Origin: Paenibacillus taiwanensis DSM 18679
Lineage (GTDB): Bacteria; Bacillota; Bacilli; Paenibacillales; Paenibacillaceae
Direction: 5' to 3'
Length of the DNA stretch: 64,000 nucleotides
Assembly (NCBI RefSeq): GCF_000425125.1
Contig: NZ_KE384306.1
Span: forward strand, 459,705 to 523,704
The number at the start of each line of letters is the position of its first letter. Position 1 is the stretch's first letter. Below the pieces are notes generated by a model. That model was not told the DNA's origin. It did no database searches and saw only the letters and a program-made list of their open reading frames with translations. Shown piece after piece: positions 14,445 to 22,219 of this stretch. Position numbers and translations under genes: made by a program.

Positions 14445-16823
14445 TTGAAAAGACTCAGAGTTTCATTATCTATTTTATTTTCATTTGTATTACTGCTAAC
14501 TGTTAGTCCAGTATTCGCAGCATCCAGTCAATATACGGGAGGATTATTAGATGGGGTGCCAATACAAGTAGGTTCAGCAATTGGGCAAGGTACTACTGTA
14601 TCTGAGATGACAGATGGTAATGCAAACAATAGAGTAATTATAGAAAATAATAAATTAGCTTGGTTTACATTTTCTTCTCCGAAAGACATTACTTCCATTG
14701 TATTAAAAAGTAATGGAGAAACAAAAATTGAGTTCTATGACAACAAAAATAATTTGCTGCTTCAGTACAACCCTCTAGTTATAGATGGCGTTCAAACCCT
14801 ACCTACAGCAGTATCTAACGTTTCCACAGTTGTTCTTAAGCCTACTACCTATTCATATATTCATGAATGGAACGTCTTTGAAACACCTTCAACTCCACCT
14901 ACTGCTACAACAATCAGTTGGATTCAAGCTGGGGATAAGACAGTGTCACTTGATTGGAAATCCTCTGCGGCCAAATCATATAACGTGAAACGATCAACCT
15001 CATCAGGTGGCCCTTATGTTGTGATTGCTTCAAATGTAACTACAACAACCTTTACTGATAAAACTGTAAATAATGGAATTATTTATTATTATGTTATTTC
15101 GTCTGTGAATGAAGCAGGAGAGAGTGCCAATTCACCTGAACGTGGAATAAAACCTGAAGCCACTCAGTATACAGGTGGACTTTTGGATGGAGTGCTCATT
15201 AATTTAGGGGCTAATATTAGTAGCCCAATGGAAAAAGTGAAAGAGGCAACTGATAACAATGTTGCAACTCGAGTGTACATTGATGCTAATAAATTCGTGT
15301 GGTATACATTTACTACTCCACAAACTATAAATTCCATTGTTGCAAAGACAAACGGCGAAACTAAAATGGAGTTTTACGATGATCAACATAATTTGCTGCT
15401 AGAATATAAGCCCTTACAAAATGATGGTATTCAAACATTGCCAAACGTTGTAAGCAAAGTTACGGCAGTAATTCTTAAGCCGGCTTCATCAGGTTACGCT
15501 TATATCCATGAGTGGAATGCTTTTAGTACACCATCAACACCACCACTTGCTACCTCAATTAGCTGGATATATGGTGGCGACAAGGTTGTAAAACTTGAAT
15601 GGAACATTACTGGAGCTAAATCTTATAATGTAAAGCGTTCAACTTCATCGGGTGGACCGTACTCTACAATTGCTACTAATATTACAGGTAGAGAGTATAC
15701 TGATCTTAAAGTTGTGAATGGAACAACTTATTATTATGTCATTACAGCTGTGAATGAGGCAGGCGAAAGCGCACCATCACCAGAAAAAAATATAAAGCCA
15801 GAAGCAACAAAGTATACAGGGGGATTGCTAGATAGTTTGCCGATCTCTATAGGGTCAAAAATTACAAGTCCTACTGGTACTGTTAAAGATTTGACAGACA
15901 ATAATGGTGCGACAAGAACATATATAGATGTGAATAGTTTTGCATGGTACTCTTTTAACAGCACAAAAGAAATATCTTCTGTTATTGCTAAAAGTAATGG
16001 CGCAGTTGTTATCGAATTCTATGATAATGACAACAATTTGTTACTTTCTTTTAAACCAACAAAAAATGATGAAGTTGAAACATTGCCAACTCCATTAAAA
16101 AATGTGTCACTTGTAGCTTTGAAGGCACAGATACCTGGATATGCGTATGGTCACGAATGGAACGTGTTCGGTAAAAATGAACATCAACCTGTACCAGCAC
16201 CGCTAAACCTGACTGCTACAGCTGGAGATAAATCAGTTGTTTTGAACTGGAGTAAGGTTAACAATGCAACTGCATATAACGTAAAGCGTAGCACAAAAGC
16301 AGGTGGTCCGTATGCTACCGTTACTACTGTTACTGGAAACACATATAGCTACACAGACACTACAGTTATTAATGGCACAACATACTATTATGTAGTCACA
16401 GCTGTTGATGCGATTAGTGAGAGCGGAAACTCAAATGAAGCATCAGCGACACCAAAAGGTGGGGATGTTGTTATCCCCCCGATAACAGATGATGGTCAGT
16501 CTGGTAACCGCGCATTGCTGCGTCTCATTTTAAACAACGGCATTGAAAAAGAATTTGATTTGTCTATGAAAGAAGTAAATGCTTTTATTGCCTGGTACGA
16601 AGGCCGTGCAGCTGGGAAAGGATCTGTTATGTTTGCAATTGACAAGCACAACAATAATAAAGGTCCATTCAAAAATCGTAAAGACTATGTGTTCTACGAT
16701 AAAATCATTACATTTGAAGTGAATGGCTATGATTCTGCTGATCAACCGACAGTACCAGAAGAAAAGCCGAATGGCAACGGTTCAAATGGTAACAACCAAC
16801 CTGATTATGAAGAGCTAATGTAA
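14445..16823 (+). CDS. Large secreted repeat protein (three beta-sandwich modules alternating with FnIII domains)
   Basis: 792 aa. A Sec signal peptide (MKRLRVSLSILFSF ... VFA-AS) is followed by three near-repeats. Each has a ~105-residue module starting YTGGLLD and ending HEWNVF, with a pattern reminiscent of discoidin/F5-8C carbohydrate-binding folds, and then an FnIII domain (YNVKRSTSSGGPY, YYYVI, VNEAGES). A C-terminal domain of about 80 residues (NRALLRLILNNGIEKEFDLSM ... DYVFYDKIITFEV) and a Gly/Asn-rich tail close the protein. No catalytic motif, sortase signal or SLH domain was seen. Likely a secreted binding protein for polysaccharide or matrix. An ATG at 14430 is in frame but has no ribosome site; GGGGG at 14432-14436 points to TTG 14445. 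The gene is clearly AT-richer than its neighbours, which suggests acquisition. Confidence 0.8.
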   Translation: MKRLRVSLSILFSFVLLLTVSPVFAASSQYTGGLLDGVPIQVGSAIGQGTTVSEMTDGNANNRVIIENNKLAWFTFSSPKDITSIVLKSNGETKIEFYDNKNNLLLQYNPLVIDGVQTLPTAVSNVSTVVLKPTTYSYIHEWNVFETPSTPPTATTISWIQAGDKTVSLDWKSSAAKSYNVKRSTSSGGPYVVIASNVTTTTFTDKTVNNGIIYYYVISSVNEAGESANSPERGIKPEATQYTGGLLDGVLINLGANISSPMEKVKEATDNNVATRVYIDANKFVWYTFTTPQTINSIVAKTNGETKMEFYDDQHNLLLEYKPLQNDGIQTLPNVVSKVTAVILKPASSGYAYIHEWNAFSTPSTPPLATSISWIYGGDKVVKLEWNITGAKSYNVKRSTSSGGPYSTIATNITGREYTDLKVVNGTTYYYVITAVNEAGESAPSPEKNIKPEATKYTGGLLDSLPISIGSKITSPTGTVKDLTDNNGATRTYIDVNSFAWYSFNSTKEISSVIAKSNGAVVIEFYDNDNNLLLSFKPTKNDEVETLPTPLKNVSLVALKAQIPGYAYGHEWNVFGKNEHQPVPAPLNLTATAGDKSVVLNWSKVNNATAYNVKRSTKAGGPYATVTTVTGNTYSYTDTTVINGTTYYYVVTAVDAISESGNSNEASATPKGGDVVIPPITDDGQSGNRALLRLILNNGIEKEFDLSMKEVNAFIAWYEGRAAGKGSVMFAIDKHNNNKGPFKNRKDYVFYDKIITFEVNGYDSADQPTVPEEKPNGNGSNGNNQPDYEELM
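14526..16470 (+). repeat. Three in-frame coding repeats of about 640 bp
   Basis: Units begin at about 14530, 15165 and 15805, each opening with the codons for YTGGLLD and containing one binding-like module plus one FnIII domain. Units 1 and 2 are the most alike; unit 3 has diverged in its FnIII part. The array lies wholly inside the secreted protein gene. Confidence 0.8.
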
Positions 16824-16929
16824 TAGGTATTATTTTTTGGATAACGTTCTTGCTTTTCATGAATTGTTCAGTTTCCTTCACTAAAATAGGTACAAAAGAC
16901 TATTTTCTTAAAGTGGAGGAATCTAGAAA

Positions 16930-17028
16930 ATGCAGGAAGAAACACGATCTGAGAAGGAATACTTATGGGTAGGGGGGTTGCTAGTAGGTGTGTTTATCGG
17001 TTGTTGTTACGTCATTGGACAATCGTAG
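16930..17028 (+). CDS. Small single-span membrane peptide, 32 aa
   Basis: Bases 16930-17028 encode 32 residues: a charged N-terminus (MQEETRSEKEYLW) followed by one hydrophobic segment (VGGLLVGVFIGCCYVIG) and QS. GGAGGA at 16915-16920 lies 9 nt before the ATG, which is a good ribosome site. Two adjacent Cys in the membrane segment are unusual. It sits just upstream of the rplS promoter. Function unknown. Confidence 0.5.
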   Translation: MQEETRSEKEYLWVGGLLVGVFIGCCYVIGQS

Positions 17029-17070
17029 CGTACTGATCCGCAACCTGAAGTTTGCCTCTTCATATAGTTG

Positions 17071-17099
17071 TTGTATTCTGTTTTTGGCTATGCTATAAT
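17071..17099 (+). promoter_or_regulatory. Sigma-A promoter of rplS
   Basis: TTGTAT (17071-17076), 17-bp spacer, TATAAT (17094-17099). Transcription would start near 17106, leaving a ~100-nt leader before rplS. Confidence 0.6.
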
Positions 17100-17172
17100 A
17101 CATCTGTTGTGTTGAATACGGCGGTCCTCTACGTACTGTGACGAGTAAGCCACTGATGCTGCTCTGAGATGT
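17100..17172 (+). promoter_or_regulatory. Possible structured leader of rplS (L19 leader-like)
   Basis: ACATCT (17100-17105) can pair with AGATGT (17167-17172), enclosing a GC-rich region between promoter and ribosome site. Autoregulatory L19 leaders are known from Bacillota in this position. I recognise the position and a closing stem only; the full consensus could not be checked. Confidence 0.35.
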
Positions 17173-17204
17173 AAGAACGTCTGTGTGGAAGGAGGGAGTC
17201 ATAG

Positions 17205-17546
17205 ATGAATATCGTACAAGCAATTACACAAGAACAACTTCGTAAAGATGTACCAAGCTTCCGCCCTGGTGATACTTTGAAAGTATTTGTTAAAGTTATC
17301 GAGGGAACTCGTGAGCGCGTTCAGCTGTTCGAAGGTGTTGTAATTAAGCGTCGTGGTGGTGGAATCAGTGAAACATTCACTGTTCGCAAAATTTCCTACG
17401 GTGTAGGTGTTGAGCGTACATTCCCAATTCACTCGCCAAAAATCGATAAAATCGAAGTGGCTCGCCGTGGTAAAGTGCGTCGTGCGAAGCTGTACTATCT
17501 TCGTAATCTTCGCGGTAAAGCAGCGAGAATTAAAGAAATTCGTTAA
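17205..17546 (+). CDS. rplS: 50S ribosomal protein L19
   Basis: 113 aa, standard L19: [79 protein letters not shown]19 sits at the subunit interface. The ribosome site GGAGGGAG is strong. In B. subtilis rplS follows trmD directly; here about 3.8 kb intervene and the gene has its own promoter and terminator. Confidence 0.98.
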   Translation: MNIVQAITQEQLRKDVPSFRPGDTLKVFVKVIEGTRERVQLFEGVVIKRRGGGISETFTVRKISYGVGVERTFPIHSPKIDKIEVARRGKVRRAKLYYLRNLRGKAARIKEIR

Positions 17547-17557
17547 TTGGAACAACC

Positions 17558-17587
17558 GGGGGCTTGCACATAGCGCAAGCCCCTTTT
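17558..17587 (+). terminator. Intrinsic terminator after rplS
   Basis: GGGGCTTGC (17559-17567) pairs perfectly with GCAAGCCCC (17575-17583), followed by TTTT. Strong. Confidence 0.9.
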
Positions 17588-17669
17588 GCTATCTATTGCG
17601 AAATGGTTTACGCTTATAGCATGATATAGACAATCTATACGCATCCTAAGAAGAAAGCGGGGCAAGCTT

Positions 17670-18293
17670 GTGGAGCAAGAAAAGCAATTAAACGAAACGA
17701 ATACAGTGGATCAATCATCCGGTGTGCAAGCACGAAGCAAAAATGAACTTGTTGAATGGATTAAAGCGATCGCAGTTGCTGTCGTGTTGGTTGTTGTAGT
17801 CAGATGGTTATTATTCGCCCCGTTTATAGTGGATGGTCCATCGATGGAGCCTAATTTTTGGACGGGAGAGCGGCTTATCGTTAACAAAGTATTGTATGAT
17901 TTCCGTGATCCAAAGCCGGGAGAAGTAGTTGTCTTTAAAGTTCCTGCTGAGGGACGAGATCTCATTAAGCGTGTGATCGGCGTAGCCGGGGATACAATTG
18001 AGTACAAGGGTGACGATTTATTCATCAATGGCAAAAAAGTAGAAGAGCCTTACATACAAGAAGCGCTGGATAAAGCGCATCAAGATGGCGGACTTTATAA
18101 CAACCGGGATTTCCCGAATGAGATGCTAAAAGATAATAAAGTGCCGGAAGGGTACATTTTTGTGATGGGCGACCATCGTAATAATAGTACAGATAGCCGC
18201 ATGCTTGGTTTTATACCATTAAAGGATGTTATAGGTAGAGCAGACGTCATCTTCTGGCCTTTGAAGGATATCCAAATGATTAAACATCACTAA
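17670..18293 (+). CDS. lepB: Type I signal peptidase
   Basis: 207 aa, family S26. A cytoplasmic N-terminus of ~30 residues and one membrane anchor ([17 protein letters not shown]) precede the catalytic domain. The nucleophile is Ser58 in DGPSMEPN and the general base is Lys100 in [19 protein letters not shown] is the third conserved box. It removes Sec signal peptides at the outer face of the membrane, including those of the chitinases above. The start is GTG 17670 with a weak GCGGGG ribosome site. It is placed between rplS and rbgA, as in many Bacillota. Confidence 0.95.
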   Translation: MEQEKQLNETNTVDQSSGVQARSKNELVEWIKAIAVAVVLVVVVRWLLFAPFIVDGPSMEPNFWTGERLIVNKVLYDFRDPKPGEVVVFKVPAEGRDLIKRVIGVAGDTIEYKGDDLFINGKKVEEPYIQEALDKAHQDGGLYNNRDFPNEMLKDNKVPEGYIFVMGDHRNNSTDSRMLGFIPLKDVIGRADVIFWPLKDIQMIKHH

Positions 18294-18331
18294 CACAAAA
18301 CATCAAGAGAACAGATAGGGGGTGGATAGCG

Positions 18332-19213
18332 ATGTCGATTCAATGGTTCCCAGGACATATGACAAGGGCACGGAGACAAATACAAGAAAAGCTTAAACTG
18401 ATCGATGTGGTTATAGAATTGCTTGATGCACGGTTGCCGCTGTCTAGCCGCAACCCGATGATTCACGAGATACTCGGGGATAAGCCAAGACTGATTCTGC
18501 TTAACAAGTCGGATTTGGCGGATCCTGAATTAACAGCTCGATGGGTAGACGTGTTTCGTAAAGAAGGCCACACTGCTATTACGGTGGATGCTTCAACTGG
18601 AACGAATATACAGATCATTCAGGTAGAGGCTCGTAAGTTGCTGGAAGAGAAATTTGCGCGCCAAGTGGCAAAAGGAATGAAGCCACGACCTGTAAGAGCT
18701 TTAATCGTCGGAATTCCGAACGTCGGCAAGTCAACCTTAATTAATAAGCTGGCAGGTCGGCAAGTAGCAGCCACTGGCGATCGCCCTGGCGTCACGAAAG
18801 GGCAGCAGTGGATTCGGGTTGGCAATGAAATGGAGTTGCTCGATACACCGGGGATTTTGTGGCCGAAGTTCGAGGATCAGATGGTTGGTTACCGTCTTGC
18901 TGCAACGGGTGCAATTAAGGATCAGATCCTAAATGTGGAAGATGTTGCATTTTATGCGATAAAATATTTAGCTACGCATTACAGTGAGCGATTGCAAGAG
19001 CGCTTCGAATTAGAAGTGTTGCCTGATCTTGACAATGATGATCCGAATGAGATTGTTGCGATTATGGAACAAATTGGGCGTAAGCGCGGTTGTCTCGTTA
19101 GCGGTGGACGTGTTGATTTGGAGAAGGCGTCAGGCATCATTTTACGTGAGCTGCGTGCAGGCAAGATGGGAAGGCTAACTTTCGAAGTGCCGGATGCTCG
19201 CAGACGTAGCTAA
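18332..19213 (+). CDS. rbgA: Ribosome biogenesis GTPase RbgA (YlqF)
   Basis: 293 aa. A circularly permuted GTPase: G4 NKSDLAD (~60) precedes G1 [12 protein letters not shown] (~130) and G3 DTPGILWP (~173). The N-terminal [13 protein letters not shown] and a C-terminal RNA-binding region (LEVLPD ... KRGCLVSGG) are typical. It drives late 50S assembly, with L16, L27 and L35 incorporation, in B. subtilis. The ribosome site is AGGGGGTGG. Confidence 0.97.
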   Translation: MSIQWFPGHMTRARRQIQEKLKLIDVVIELLDARLPLSSRNPMIHEILGDKPRLILLNKSDLADPELTARWVDVFRKEGHTAITVDASTGTNIQIIQVEARKLLEEKFARQVAKGMKPRPVRALIVGIPNVGKSTLINKLAGRQVAATGDRPGVTKGQQWIRVGNEMELLDTPGILWPKFEDQMVGYRLAATGAIKDQILNVEDVAFYAIKYLATHYSERLQERFELEVLPDLDNDDPNEIVAIMEQIGRKRGCLVSGGRVDLEKASGIILRELRAGKMGRLTFEVPDARRRS

Positions 19214-19242
19214 CGTACGAGCCACAACAGTCATCATAAAGT

Positions 19243-19275
19243 AAGCCGTCAACACATAGTGTGCTGACGGCTTTT
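19243..19275 (+). terminator. Intrinsic terminator after rbgA
   Basis: AGCCGTCAACAC (19244-19255) pairs with GTGCTGACGGCT (19261-19272) with one mismatch, followed by TTT. It is placed between rbgA and rnhB. Confidence 0.75.
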
Positions 19276-19365
19276 AAGCGTTGTTAAGGTGGTTGACTGA
19301 GGCTGCTCTATTAACTGATAACTGGATGAACATGAACATAGTAGATGTAAATGTTTCTAGTTGTA

Positions 19366-19395
19366 TTGCCGTTACTAGACAACTAGATATACAAT
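19366..19395 (+). promoter_or_regulatory. Sigma-A promoter of rnhB
   Basis: TTGCCG (19366-19371), 18-bp spacer, TACAAT (19390-19395). It starts transcription near 19402, which excludes the more upstream in-frame start codons of rnhB and supports ATG 19425. Confidence 0.5.
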
Positions 19396-19424
19396 ATACG
19401 GATGAAGCGGAGAGGGGGATCGGA

Positions 19425-20072
19425 ATGGCGCATACAAAACAAGAGCCTTCAGATGTGGATCTCCTATTATGGGAGAATCGATACTGGGAGCAGGGGTTTG
19501 AATGGATCGCGGGCATCGATGAAGTAGGACGCGGCTGTCTGTTCGGAGACGTAGTAGCCGCTGCTGTAATTTTACCTAAAGGAATTACCATTGAGGGCAT
19601 TAATGACTCGAAGAAACTAACAGAGAAGAAAAGAGAGTTGTTGTACGATCAAATTGTGAGTCAAGCTGCTGCTTGGGCAGTAGCCACAATGGATGCAGCG
19701 ATGATCGACGAAGTAAATATCAAACAAGCTACACGTTTGGCGATGAAAGAGGCAGTTACTCAACTACAAATACGTCCTGATGTTTTATTAATAGATGCGG
19801 AACGGATAGATTGTAATTTACCACAAGAAGCAATCATTAAAGGGGACGCGTCCAGTCAATCCATAGCAGCAGCATCTATTGTTGCCAAAGTAACACGTGA
19901 TCGCTTGTGCGCAGGTGAATGGGATCAAATGTACCCTGCATACGGAATTGGTGTACATAAAGGATATGGCACGAAACTCCATCGCGAGAAGCTGCTGGAA
20001 CTGGGACCTACACCTATGCATCGTAAATCCTTTTTAACAAAAATATTGGATGAACAACTGACGCTCTTTTAG
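19425..20072 (+). CDS. rnhB: Ribonuclease HII
   Basis: 215 aa. The RNase HII fold carries the catalytic acidic set: Asp and Glu in AGIDEVGRG, Asp in LLIDAERID, and Asp in AKVTRDRL. It removes ribonucleotides and RNA primers from DNA-RNA hybrids. The motif after the first acidic pair reads GRGCLFGDVV instead of the usual GRGPLAGPVV. The N-terminus lacks the ~60-residue extension of B. subtilis RnhB. The frame is open back to 19281, but GGGGG at 19414-19418 and the promoter at 19366 fix ATG 19425. Confidence 0.95.
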   Translation: MAHTKQEPSDVDLLLWENRYWEQGFEWIAGIDEVGRGCLFGDVVAAAVILPKGITIEGINDSKKLTEKKRELLYDQIVSQAAAWAVATMDAAMIDEVNIKQATRLAMKEAVTQLQIRPDVLLIDAERIDCNLPQEAIIKGDASSQSIAAASIVAKVTRDRLCAGEWDQMYPAYGIGVHKGYGTKLHREKLLELGPTPMHRKSFLTKILDEQLTLF

Positions 20073-20096
20073 TGAACACATAATAGGTTAGATGAA

Positions 20097-20122
20097 GGCA
20101 TTCCCGCGGGAGTGTCTTTTTT
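20097..20122 (+). terminator. Intrinsic terminator after rnhB
   Basis: GGCATTCCC (20097-20105) pairs with GGGAGTGTC (20108-20116), with wobbles and a tight GC turn, followed by six T. Confidence 0.75.
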
Positions 20123-20170
20123 GTTTGCCTGAGCTGCATAATATTGCCGGTATATCCAAACGAAATGATA

Positions 20171-20239
20171 TGTTATGATATTCGTGCTTTTGAAGTGTAC
20201 ATATGTCCACTGATAGGGGACAATACATAGGCTTTGTCC
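20171..20239 (+). promoter_or_regulatory. Promoter and dyad before the symporter gene
   Basis: An extended -10, TGTTATGAT (20171-20179), lacks a clear -35. Downstream, TGTCC (20204-20208), GGACAA (20218-20223) and TTGTCC (20234-20239) alternate in orientation; GGACAA/TTGTCC form a clean inverted repeat in the 5' leader. It could be a repressor site or a small hairpin. Confidence 0.3.
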
Positions 20240-20267
20240 GTAAAACAGCTAGAGAGGGGAACATCAT

Positions 20268-21476
20268 ATGAAAAAAGTGGGCCTGCTAAGCCGCATTATC
20301 ATTGCGATCGTATTAGGAATCGGTCTGGGGATGATAACGCCGGATTGGTTTATTCGAATATTTGCTACATTTAATGGGGTATTTGAAAGTTTCTTGAGCT
20401 TCTGCATTCCGTTAATTATTGTCGGTTTTATCGTGCCTGGTATTGGCGAGCTTGGGCGGGGGGCCGGCAAAATGGTTGGGCTAACTGCTATTATCGTATA
20501 TGTGTCGACGATAGGAGCTGGCATGCTAGCTTACGGTACAGCCCAATTAACGTTTGATTCGTTGTTGTCAGGTGCTTCTCTTGTAAACTCGGGCAATCCG
20601 GCCGAGAAGCTTTTGAAAGGTTACTTTTTATTAGAGATGCCGCCATTGTTTGATATTATGACAGCCCTTATTTTAGCGTTTATGCTCGGAATCGGGATAA
20701 CGACTGTACAAGCCAAAACGTTAATGAGCGCCTCTGTTGAGTTAAAAGGTATCATAAGCAAAGTGATCTCCACTATGATTGTTCCATTGCTTCCGTTTCA
20801 TATTGCAGGCATCTTTATGAATATGACTCAAGCAGGGACGGTTGCGACGATACTTCAGGTGTTTATTAAAGTTTTTGCTGTAATATTAGGGCTGCATATT
20901 ATCAGTTTGCTGCTGCAATACACTATCGCAGGTGCTTTAAACAAGCGTAATCCATTAAAAATGCTGCGCACGATGCTGCCTGCATACTTAACTGCACTTG
21001 GTACACAGTCCTCTGCTGTTACAATCCCTGTTACGCTACAGCAGACTAAGAAACTGGGAACGGATGAGGAAGTAGCTGATTTTGTTGTTCCCTTGTGTGC
21101 AACGATTCATATTACAGGCTCAACAATTACGATTACATCAGTAGCGGCAGCTATTTTAATGTTGAACGGTCATATGATAACGCTGGAGCAAATGTTCCCA
21201 TTTATTTTGATGCTAGGTGTCACTATGATTGCTGCACCGAGCGTTCCTGGCGGCGGTGTAATGGCAGCGCTTGGCTTGTTCCAGTCCATGTTAGGATTTG
21301 ATGCAGCTATGATCAGCTTAGCTATAGCGTTGTATGTGGCGCAGGATAGCTTTGGCACGGCGGCAAATGTGACAGGAGATGGAGCGATCGCTCAAATTGT
21401 GCATTATGTGAAAAACAAAAGCAAGCAGAAAGAGCATCTGCGGCATCAGGAGAAGCGTGTTCCTGTGCAGGGATAA
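20268..21476 (+). CDS. Dicarboxylate/amino acid:cation symporter (DAACS family)
   Basis: 402 aa, about eight membrane helices plus two hairpin loops. The family core is visible: a Ser-rich hairpin 1 (LGTQSSAVTIPVTLQQ), the region after it, and hairpin 2 (SVPGGGVMAALGLF) followed by AQDSFGTAANVTGDGA, which corresponds to the NMDGT/N-V-x-G-D segment that binds the substrate amino group and sodium. It should import glutamate, aspartate, serine or a C4-dicarboxylate with Na+ or H+; the sequence does not decide which. A strong AGAGGGG ribosome site. A single-gene unit with terminators on both sides. Confidence 0.85.
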   Translation: MKKVGLLSRIIIAIVLGIGLGMITPDWFIRIFATFNGVFESFLSFCIPLIIVGFIVPGIGELGRGAGKMVGLTAIIVYVSTIGAGMLAYGTAQLTFDSLLSGASLVNSGNPAEKLLKGYFLLEMPPLFDIMTALILAFMLGIGITTVQAKTLMSASVELKGIISKVISTMIVPLLPFHIAGIFMNMTQAGTVATILQVFIKVFAVILGLHIISLLLQYTIAGALNKRNPLKMLRTMLPAYLTALGTQSSAVTIPVTLQQTKKLGTDEEVADFVVPLCATIHITGSTITITSVAAAILMLNGHMITLEQMFPFILMLGVTMIAAPSVPGGGVMAALGLFQSMLGFDAAMISLAIALYVAQDSFGTAANVTGDGAIAQIVHYVKNKSKQKEHLRHQEKRVPVQG

Positions 21477-21497
21477 AACCCGTTGTTTTGAAGTTAT

Positions 21498-21523
21498 GGC
21501 GCCGCTAATTGAGCGGCGTCTTT
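21498..21523 (+). terminator. Intrinsic terminator after the symporter
   Basis: GGCGCCGCT (21498-21506) pairs with AGCGGCGTC (21512-21520), followed by TTTG. A stable stem with a short U tract. Confidence 0.65.
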
Positions 21524-21621
21524 GTTATGACCTCATCCTGAGAAAGTGCAGCGGAAAAGGAATTGGTGCGTAAGGTCTATTATGAAGTCAAACATGAATT
21601 TAACTGCCGCAAAGGGTGGAT

Positions 21622-21662
21622 AAATGTGATATGTTAACATCAAGGTTGAAATTATCACATTT
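21622..21662. repeat. Perfect 10-bp interrupted palindrome, operator-like
   Basis: AAATGTGATA (21622-21631) and TATCACATTT (21653-21662) are exact inverted copies separated by 21 bp, ending 30 bp before the next start codon. There is no T run, so it is more likely a protein binding site or a leader hairpin than a terminator. Confidence 0.5.
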
Positions 21663-21692
21663 GTTCGGATCTCATTTGAGGGGGAGCGCTTT

Positions 21693-22085
21693 ATGCCAAA
21701 TATGATGTCTAAGCTAATTTGGCTGATTGGTGCAATTGCGCTAGTATGGCTGAATAATAAGGTGCTAGACTATGGAAGTATGTGGTCTAGGAAGGAAGAT
21801 GTAGATACGTATAGAGTGATGGCAAAAGTGGTGGTTGCATTTTGGTCAGGTTCATATTTGGCATTATTAGGTGGAGTAAAAAGAAGAAAACCGGTACAGA
21901 AGATGTTGCTGCTAGGGGTCAGTCTTCCTTGTTTGTTGATTGTCATTTTACCACATCTATCATGGAATATTCCCTATGTTAACGTATGGTTGCTTGAGTT
22001 GATGCAAAATTCATATCATGTAACTTATTTTAGTATAACAAGTGGTTTTACAGCTATGCTTTCCTTCTTCAGATTTCAGACTTGA
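21693..22085 (+). CDS. Small membrane protein of unknown function
   Basis: 130 aa, not recognised. Three or four hydrophobic segments: LIWLIGAIALVWL, VVVAFWSGSYLALLGG, MLLLGVSLPCLLIVILPHL and a weaker C-terminal one. A basic loop (KRRKPVQK) follows the second, predicting its cytoplasmic side. GAGGGGGAG lies before ATG 21693. It stands alone between a terminator and the sigma-D promoter of ylqG; an operator-like palindrome precedes it. Confidence 0.65.
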   Translation: MPNMMSKLIWLIGAIALVWLNNKVLDYGSMWSRKEDVDTYRVMAKVVVAFWSGSYLALLGGVKRRKPVQKMLLLGVSLPCLLIVILPHLSWNIPYVNVWLLELMQNSYHVTYFSITSGFTAMLSFFRFQT

Positions 22086-22152
22086 AGCGCTGGTAGTAAC
22101 ACGCAGACAATGGTTTAACACTTTCCGTAAAGTCCACCATTAAAATGTCGAT

Positions 22153-22179
22153 TAAATATATTGGATAAAGTGCCGATAA
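22153..22179 (+). promoter_or_regulatory. Sigma-D (FliA-type) flagellar promoter before ylqG
   Basis: TAAA (22153-22156), exactly 15 bp, GCCGATAA (22172-22179). The B. subtilis sigma-D consensus is TAAA-N15-GCCGATAT, so 11 of 12 bases match. It lies 41 bp before the ylqG start on the same strand. This is the best sigma-D match found in the window and ties ylqG-ylqH to late flagellar gene expression. Confidence 0.75.
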
Positions 22180-22219
22180 AAAGTATATCAAAGGAAGTTG
22201 TAATAGGCGGGGGATCGCA

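Noticed and set aside
19281-19424. In-frame N-terminal extension of rnhB
   Set aside because: It overlaps the rnhB promoter at 19366-19395 and has no ribosome site; ATG 19425 is well placed.
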